Below are positions 5,802-10,093 of a stretch of 10,093 bases of DNA, piece after piece. The position numbers were made by a program, and so were the translations under genes. This stretch comes from an uncultured Coriobacteriales bacterium. GTDB lineage: Bacteria; Actinomycetota; Coriobacteriia; Coriobacteriales; UMGS124. The notes beneath the pieces were generated by a model. It was given only the letters and a program-made list of their open reading frames with translations. It was not told where the DNA came from and made no database searches. The stretch's first letter is position 1; the number at the start of each line of letters is the position of its first letter. The DNA lies in assembly GCA_934662525.1 (NCBI GenBank), contig CAKUKJ010000057.1, positions 1 to 10,093 of the forward strand, read 5' to 3'.

Positions 5802-6416
5802 GTGCTGGGAAAAACTCATGTGTGCGCCGGCGTGGCGGTCTCCCTGGTGGCGCTGCAACCTTCGTCTGTCGCGGGCTTGATGTGCGTTGCGGCGGGCGGG
5901 GCGCTCGGAGGCTGGATACCCGACGTTGACGTACGCGGTGCAAAGCTTGCCCGTGGGACGATTGCAAGCGCGTGCGTCGTGGCGATGGCGTTTGCGGGCC
6001 GCCTGCTTGCAGAGCTGCTGCGCGGCATCAACGTGCTGGGGGAGGTTGCGTCGCCGATGGGGGCTGCCGGCGTTGTGGGTTCGGCTCTATTTGCGGCCGT
6101 CACGATCATCGGCTCATTTGCAAGCCATCGCGGCTTCACTCACTCGCTGCTGGGGTGTGCCCTGTGGTATTTCGCGATGAGCTTGCTTTGGCCCCAACTC
6201 GCCCCTTCCTTTGGCGTGGGCCTGTGCTCGCATCTGGCGCTCGACCTTCTCAACTGTGCCCCCAAGGGATCCATGCAGCTCTTCTTTCCCTTCAAACCAC
6301 GCGTGTGCCTCGGTCTCTGCCAAGCCGACGGCTTGGTGAACTCCCTGGTATGGGTGGGGTCTTGTATCGTGAGTGTCGTGTATATCGGATGCTTTCTCAT
6401 GCAGGCCTTCCAATAA
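5802..6416 (+). CDS. YdjM-family membrane-bound metal-dependent hydrolase
   Basis: A 204-residue polytopic membrane protein. The GTG start at 5802 gives an N-terminus with KTH (4-6) near residue 5, as is usual in this family, and has a good ribosome site. Seen: PDVD (40-43); the hallmark HRGFTHSLLG (109-118); SHLALDLLN (143-151), followed by a Pro/Lys turn and FFPF; and hydrophobic spans at about 9-37, 53-70, 88-108, 116-130 and near the C-terminus. The conserved His and Asp of these motifs are the putative metal ligands at the membrane face. E. coli YdjM shares HRGFTHSLL, SH..AD and the PD.D motif and is a LexA-regulated inner-membrane protein; relatives are thought to be phospholipase- or hydrolase-like, but the substrate is not established. 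I see no LexA-type operator here. It is a single gene between the inverted element and the large secreted-protein gene; the inverted repeat at 6418-6455 follows its stop. Confidence 0.85.
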   Translation: MLGKTHVCAGVAVSLVALQPSSVAGLMCVAAGGALGGWIPDVDVRGAKLARGTIASACVVAMAFAGRLLAELLRGINVLGEVASPMGAAGVVGSALFAAVTIIGSFASHRGFTHSLLGCALWYFAMSLLWPQLAPSFGVGLCSHLALDLLNCAPKGSMQLFFPFKPRVCLGLCQADGLVNSLVWVGSCIVSVVYIGCFLMQAFQ

Positions 6417-6417
6417 G

Positions 6418-6455
6418 TCGGCAGCACGGTTTGTCGGCTTTTTCCTGCCTGCCGA
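6418..6455. terminator. Weak inverted repeat after the hydrolase gene
   Basis: TCGGCAG (6418-6424) and CTGCCGA (6449-6455) are exact complements around a 24-base loop that contains TTTTT (6439-6443). The T-run is inside the loop, not after the stem, so this is not a classical intrinsic terminator. It is the only candidate between the hydrolase stop and the next promoter. Confidence 0.3.
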
Positions 6456-6489
6456 TGCAAGAATGACGTGTCTGGACGACGAAACAACC

Positions 6490-6539
6490 TTTTGTCGGAT
6501 ATGTGCCATCGATATACTTTCTCCATACTATTGAGTATG
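6490..6539 (+). promoter_or_regulatory. Promoter of the large secreted-protein gene with a palindrome at the start site
   Basis: TATACT at 6513-6518 is a near-consensus -10. Upstream, TTTTGT (6490-6495, 17-base spacer) or TTGTCG (6492-6497, 15-base spacer) could serve as -35. Transcription would begin near 6525, inside the inverted repeat CATACT-ATTG-AGTATG (6524-6539). That repeat could be an operator or a 5'-end hairpin. The 5' leader would be about 47 bases. Confidence 0.5.
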
Positions 6540-6556
6540 CATTGTCTGCCCTGTAC

Positions 6557-6565
6557 GGGAGGGAG
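6557..6565 (+). promoter_or_regulatory. Ribosome-binding site fixing the start at 6572
   Basis: GGGAGGGAG lies six bases before the ATG at 6572. This start places a basic N-region and hydrophobic core at the very N-terminus; the in-frame ATG at 6503 lies upstream of the -10 box and would precede the transcript. Confidence 0.8.
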
Positions 6566-6571
6566 CGCACG

Positions 6572-9500
6572 ATGAGCAGGAAGCAGTCCATCGCACACGC
6601 ACAGAGGTCCACGACGCCCAGGGCGCTGCTGGTGTCCGCGCTCGCCCTTTCCCTCGCTGGGACGGGCCTGCTCCCGGGGCTGGCATGCGCCCGCGCGTTT
6701 GCCGACGAGGCGCAGGCCGATGCCACCCAGGAGCAGGCGGAAACGGATGTCGATGCGGCCAACGGTCAGCCCGAGGGCATTGCCGATGGCCAGGATGCGT
6801 CGGATGCCCCCGGCGTGGTAACCCTCATCTCTCCCGACGCCGTTGTCAGCGACTTCGACCCCGCAGCTCAGTCGGCGGCCCTGAAGACCGCGCTGAACAA
6901 CGTTGTGGCCGCGACGAAAGGCCGCGACCTCTACGCTGCCCCCACCAACCCGTTGGCGCTTGAGTTTAACAATCGCACCGTGTATTTCACGGACATCGAC
7001 AACGGGGCTACGTCGGGGCGCACTGCGTTCAGCGACGCGCAGTCGCTGTACATGGCGGCGGCGCAGCAACAGATAGACGATTGGGCGGCGCTGGCGTTCA
7101 ACATTATCGGTTACACCGACACCGACAATAGCAAGCTGTATACCGACAACGCGCGCAACGGCTTCGAGGAGGACTTTGGCTCGGGCGCCCACTATTTCAA
7201 CCTGTACGACCTGTTTCGCGGCGGCCCGCAATCAAGCGGCAAGGAGGGGCACGACTGCTGGCGCTCCACCGGCCTTTCGTATGCCAGCTCCTTGGCCGGT
7301 GCCTATGAGGCGATGACCGACAGCGTCTCCGACCTGCTCGGCGGTAACCACAAGGCGACAGGCGAGAAGTTTCGCGAGCATTGCCCCATCGACGCCCTGC
7401 TGGACAACACGACAAACCAGACCGTCATCTACACCAACGTGACGCAGGTGGACCGCGAGGGCGGCACGTTCAAGTTCAACTGCAACGGCTTCGGCATCGC
7501 GTTCTACGACTTCCAAGTGCACCCGCTCTCAGACGGCGAGGTGCTTGCGACGGCTCCGGAAGACTCGCAGGGCTACAGCTTTGAGAGCAGCACCAACGAG
7601 CAGACGTTCGTCACGCAGAGCATCAACGGCGGCCGCAACGATGCCACGGTGACCATCGAGCTTTCCAAGGGTTCGGCGGAGTCCGTCTCCAATGCGACCT
7701 CTGCCAGCGAGACGACCACGTTCGGCCAGCAGATCGGCGTCGAGGTCGGTTTTGAGAAGGCGTTGAAGATCGTGGACAAGATGACCGTCACCGCAAGCCT
7801 GGGCCTCAGTTTCGGGGAGGCATACGAGACGTCGTACAGCACGCAGGACACGATTGAAAACAGCATCGACGAATCGGTCTCCGTGAGTGCCGTGCTGCCT
7901 GCGCACACGCTCATGACCACGCAGCAGACGAGCGCAGACAGCATGCTAGCGCAAAGCTACGACGAGCCGGTGGGCATCACGTTCAAGGTGGCCATCTATT
8001 CCATGAACGCCGAGGTGTACCAGGACGGCGTGGCTGTGTCGGAGTTCAGCACGGCGGGCTATGACCAATACACGTTCTGCACGCTTTTTGGTGACGCGGA
8101 GGGTGTCGAGTCCGATGCGAACGAGGCCCTGTGCCAGCGCGCGGTGGTCCATAGGGGCGATTCCGGCTATGAGGAGGCATACGGGGCGGTGACGACGTGG
8201 GGCCGCTATGGGCAAGACAAGCTCGTCCATGCCATCGACTGGGACAGCGTGCTGGCAAGCAGGCCGGGAAGCGCCGCCAGCGTGGGCGAGCGGCTGGACC
8301 GCATGTGCACGACATATCCCATGGCGGTGGACGTCGCAGCGATCGGCGTCGCGGCGCACACGGTGGATACGGTCCTCACGGATCCTGAGCCCATCATGCC
8401 GATTGCATCCGTCTTGGTGGAAAAGCAATTCGAGCGCACCAAGGAGCTGCAGGTGGGGGGCGAGCTGCCCATCGCCTCCATCACAGGCGGTCGCGTTCGG
8501 GCGCTCGACGAGATGAATGTCGACTACTATGGGTTTGACCCCGTTGCCGGGCAGTGGCGGATTGTGGATGCCGCAGGCAACGAGACGACCTCGGAGGTCG
8601 CCGAAGTCGTGACCGACGCCGTCACCCACGAGCAGACCGTGGTGGCAAAGGCGCCCGGCACGGCATATGTGAAGTACTTCATTCCAGAAGACACGTATGT
8701 CGATGCATATGGGCATGTATCGAGCAATGCCGACATCGTTTCGGCCGCCTATAAGTTTGAGGTGACGCAGGAGGCGGCCCCAGCATTTGAAGGCACGATT
8801 GCGCTTGGGGGCACGCCGCAGGTGACGGTGGGCGAGCCGGTGAACCTGAACGGTCTTGAGGGCGTGAGCGTCGCAGCCTACGACTCCACAGGCAAGGAAG
8901 TTGAGCCAACGGTGCAGTGGGAGGCCCAGGAGCTGAGTTCGCGCGGCATCGAAGTCTCTCCCGACGGCACGCTTCTGGTCACACAGCCGGGCACGTTCCA
9001 TGTTCGCGCATATATGGACAGCGTGTATTCGGATTGGATGGAGGTCACGGCGGTTGAGGCGGCGCCCAAGGCCCCGGCGGACGGGGGCGATTCTGGCGAC
9101 GCCGGTGAGCCCGAGGTGCCGGCCGAGCCCACGATGGGCGCGCTTGCGACGGCTATCTATCAGTATGGGGCGTCGCTGGGGCTCATTTCGGGCAACCCGA
9201 CGGATGGTTTCAGCCAGGGCGACTATTACACGATGGGCGTGCTGTATTGTGCGGCAGAATACATGGGGTATGTCGACGCTGACACGCAAGCCAGGGTCGG
9301 CGGCTATCTGAGCGAGCGCTACGGGCCCGACCAGGTGACCGCCTGGAAGCAGATGGCGATGGACGCGCTTGCACAGGCGGGGATTATTCCCGCAGGTGAC
9401 GAGGGCGATGCAGGCGAGGGGGACACCCCGGCCGAACCCGAGGCACCTGCCGAGCCGACGGAGCCTGTGGAGCCTGCTGAGCCTGCGGAACCCGCTGAGC

Positions 9501-9850
9501 CCGAGGTGCCAGAAGCGCCTGCTGACCCTGAGGCCCCCGCAGAACCCGAGGTGCCCGCTGAGCCTGATGCGCCTGCGGTGGAGGCCGCTCCCACCTCCCC
9601 GCTTGCAGGCGTGTGGGTGAGCGTTGACGCCCAGCAGCATAGGGTCGAGCTGCTCCTTGACTCGCAGAGCCCCGCTGCCGTCCTTGCATGGGACAGGGCC
9701 GACGGCATCATGGGCAGCTGGTACGGCACAGACGACGGCTCCGCCACGATAACCCTGGGCGCGGCGTCCTGCCCGCTCTATCTCGACGGCGATATAGCCT
9801 GGCTTGAGTACAACGGAGCGACGTACCAGTTTGTGCGAAGCGCCTGGTAG
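6572..9850 (+). CDS. Large secreted protein with aerolysin/ETX-MTX2-like module, Ig-like domains and PE-rich linker
   Basis: A 1092-residue exported protein. Residues 1-44 are a signal peptide: basic start, hydrophobic core (about 18-38), cleavage after AFA (42-44). Residues 45-80 are an acidic linker. Residues 90-335 form an N-terminal domain I do not recognise. Residues about 335-480 are rich in alternating Ser/Thr and hydrophobic residues: STNEQTFVTQS, then SNATSASETTTFG, a GVEVGFEKAL...TASLGLSFG loop, SYSTQDT, then DEPVGITFKVAIYS. This strand-loop-strand layout resembles the pore-forming region of aerolysin/ETX-MTX2 toxins. Residues about 615-735 and 738-829 look like two bacterial Ig-like domains (AKAPGTAYVKYF; VSPDGTLLV..PGTFHVRAY). 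Residues about 847-930 are a small helical region, 951-1008 a Pro/Glu/Ala-rich linker, and 1009-1092 a small beta domain rich in Gly/Trp (GVWVSV, GSWYGT, ATYQFV). There is no LPxTG motif or C-terminal membrane anchor. It has its own promoter and a hairpin after the stop. A role in cell or membrane attack is inference; an adhesin is the main alternative. Confidence 0.7.
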   Translation: MSRKQSIAHAQRSTTPRALLVSALALSLAGTGLLPGLACARAFADEAQADATQEQAETDVDAANGQPEGIADGQDASDAPGVVTLISPDAVVSDFDPAAQSAALKTALNNVVAATKGRDLYAAPTNPLALEFNNRTVYFTDIDNGATSGRTAFSDAQSLYMAAAQQQIDDWAALAFNIIGYTDTDNSKLYTDNARNGFEEDFGSGAHYFNLYDLFRGGPQSSGKEGHDCWRSTGLSYASSLAGAYEAMTDSVSDLLGGNHKATGEKFREHCPIDALLDNTTNQTVIYTNVTQVDREGGTFKFNCNGFGIAFYDFQVHPLSDGEVLATAPEDSQGYSFESSTNEQTFVTQSINGGRNDATVTIELSKGSAESVSNATSASETTTFGQQIGVEVGFEKALKIVDKMTVTASLGLSFGEAYETSYSTQDTIENSIDESVSVSAVLPAHTLMTTQQTSADSMLAQSYDEPVGITFKVAIYSMNAEVYQDGVAVSEFSTAGYDQYTFCTLFGDAEGVESDANEALCQRAVVHRGDSGYEEAYGAVTTWGRYGQDKLVHAIDWDSVLASRPGSAASVGERLDRMCTTYPMAVDVAAIGVAAHTVDTVLTDPEPIMPIASVLVEKQFERTKELQVGGELPIASITGGRVRALDEMNVDYYGFDPVAGQWRIVDAAGNETTSEVAEVVTDAVTHEQTVVAKAPGTAYVKYFIPEDTYVDAYGHVSSNADIVSAAYKFEVTQEAAPAFEGTIALGGTPQVTVGEPVNLNGLEGVSVAAYDSTGKEVEPTVQWEAQELSSRGIEVSPDGTLLVTQPGTFHVRAYMDSVYSDWMEVTAVEAAPKAPADGGDSGDAGEPEVPAEPTMGALATAIYQYGASLGLISGNPTDGFSQGDYYTMGVLYCAAEYMGYVDADTQARVGGYLSERYGPDQVTAWKQMAMDALAQAGIIPAGDEGDAGEGDTPAEPEAPAEPTEPVEPAEPAEPAEPEVPEAPADPEAPAEPEVPAEPDAPAVEAAPTSPLAGVWVSVDAQQHRVELLLDSQSPAAVLAWDRADGIMGSWYGTDDGSATITLGAASCPLYLDGDIAWLEYNGATYQFVRSAW
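9427..9596 (+). repeat. Degenerate coding repeat for the Pro/Glu/Ala linker
   Basis: Repeated units of GCN-GAR-CCN type encode AEP/EAPAEP/EVPAEP-like tripeptides (residues about 952-1008 of the secreted protein), a region prone to length change by slippage or recombination. It probably forms an extended, cell-wall-spanning or spacer linker before the C-terminal beta domain. Confidence 0.75.
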
Positions 9851-9869
9851 GTCACTCTTAGCGCAAGAA

Positions 9870-9915
9870 GCCTCAAGCGTGCCCGCGCTGTTTCATGCGG
9901 GGGCACGCTTGAGGC
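9870..9915. terminator. Strong hairpin after the secreted-protein gene
   Basis: GCCTCAAGCGTGCCC (9870-9884) and GGGCACGCTTGAGGC (9901-9915) are perfect 15-base complements around a 16-base loop, starting 19 bases after the stop. This is very probably the transcription end of the gene. Neither strand has a long T-run after the stem, which is common among high-GC actinobacterial terminators. Confidence 0.75.
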
Positions 9916-10093
9916 GCGTGAAGACATGGTCAAACAAGGCCGTGATGGCCCTGCCGTGATGCCATTGAGCGCATGCTCAACCACGGTATCGTCGTGTGCT
10001 TGCCCTAGTCTGTTGATGCAAGTCTGTAGAGACGCTGCGGTGTGAGTGCCTATGCTGATGCTAGTCGGCTTGCCCCGCGATATGGCCGAAGAT
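9916..10093. other. Right end: no gene recognised; short 14-base-period repeats
   Basis: No coding frame with a ribosome site is visible. Two short direct repeats both have a period of 14: GCCGTGATG at 9939 and 9953, and AGTCTGT at 10007 and 10021. A small inverted repeat TGAGC-GCAT-GCTCA lies at 9966-9979. An ATG at 10082 (MAED...) near the edge could start a gene to the right, but without a ribosome site this cannot be judged. Confidence 0.35.

Noticed and set aside
7946..9640. Minus-strand open frame of 564 codons opposite the secreted-protein gene
   Set aside because: His/Arg/Leu-rich composition typical of an antisense frame in GC-rich DNA; the plus-strand frame has a signal peptide and domain structure.

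Overview
The window is GC-rich, with GC-ending codons and ribosome-binding sites of the GAGG/GGGAGG type in front of most genes. The gene families (class M sirtuins, CpXC protein, AbiEi/DUF559-like protein, very large secreted Ser/Thr- and PE-rich protein with an AxA signal peptide) suggest a high-GC Gram-positive host, probably a gut-type actinobacterium of the Coriobacteriia (Olsenella/Collinsella relatives). That assignment is inference from gene style, not from a marker gene.

Layout. (1) Positions 1-2172 hold the end of one sirtuin-fold gene and two complete ones. They are head to tail, and each start overlaps the previous stop by 8-14 bases, so this is a translationally coupled operon that enters from the left. 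The first and third look like canonical class M (SirTM-type) sirtuins; the middle one keeps the zinc ribbon but has lost catalytic residues. (2) Positions 2173-3110 hold a 203-bp gap with a GC hairpin and a free-standing CpXC-domain gene. (3) Positions 3237-3596 hold a minus-strand YccF-type membrane protein gene, converging on the CpXC gene. (4) Positions 3597-4327 hold no convincing gene but end in a 196-bp element with 32-bp terminal inverted repeats. (5) Positions 4328-5413 hold an AbiEi-like/DUF559-like protein gene that may be leaderless. (6) Positions 5423-5618 hold a second element of exactly 196 bp, in opposite orientation, so the nuclease-like gene is bracketed by a matched pair. (7) Positions 5802-6416 hold a YdjM-type membrane metal-dependent hydrolase gene. 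(8) Positions 6572-9850 hold a 1092-residue secreted protein whose middle resembles an aerolysin/ETX-MTX2 pore-forming module, followed by Ig-like domains, a PE-rich linker and a small C-terminal beta domain; a 15-bp-stem hairpin follows it. (9) Positions 9916-10093 hold no clear gene, only short tandem-like repeats.

The sirtuin genes form one functional unit, probably an NAD-dependent protein-modification module whose partners would lie to the left. The nuclease-like gene and its paired elements form a second unit that looks like a movable or formerly movable cassette. The other genes appear to be single transcription units. Most promising for something undescribed are the triple sirtuin array with a degenerate middle member, the twin 196-bp elements around the nuclease-like gene, and the candidate secreted pore-forming protein.
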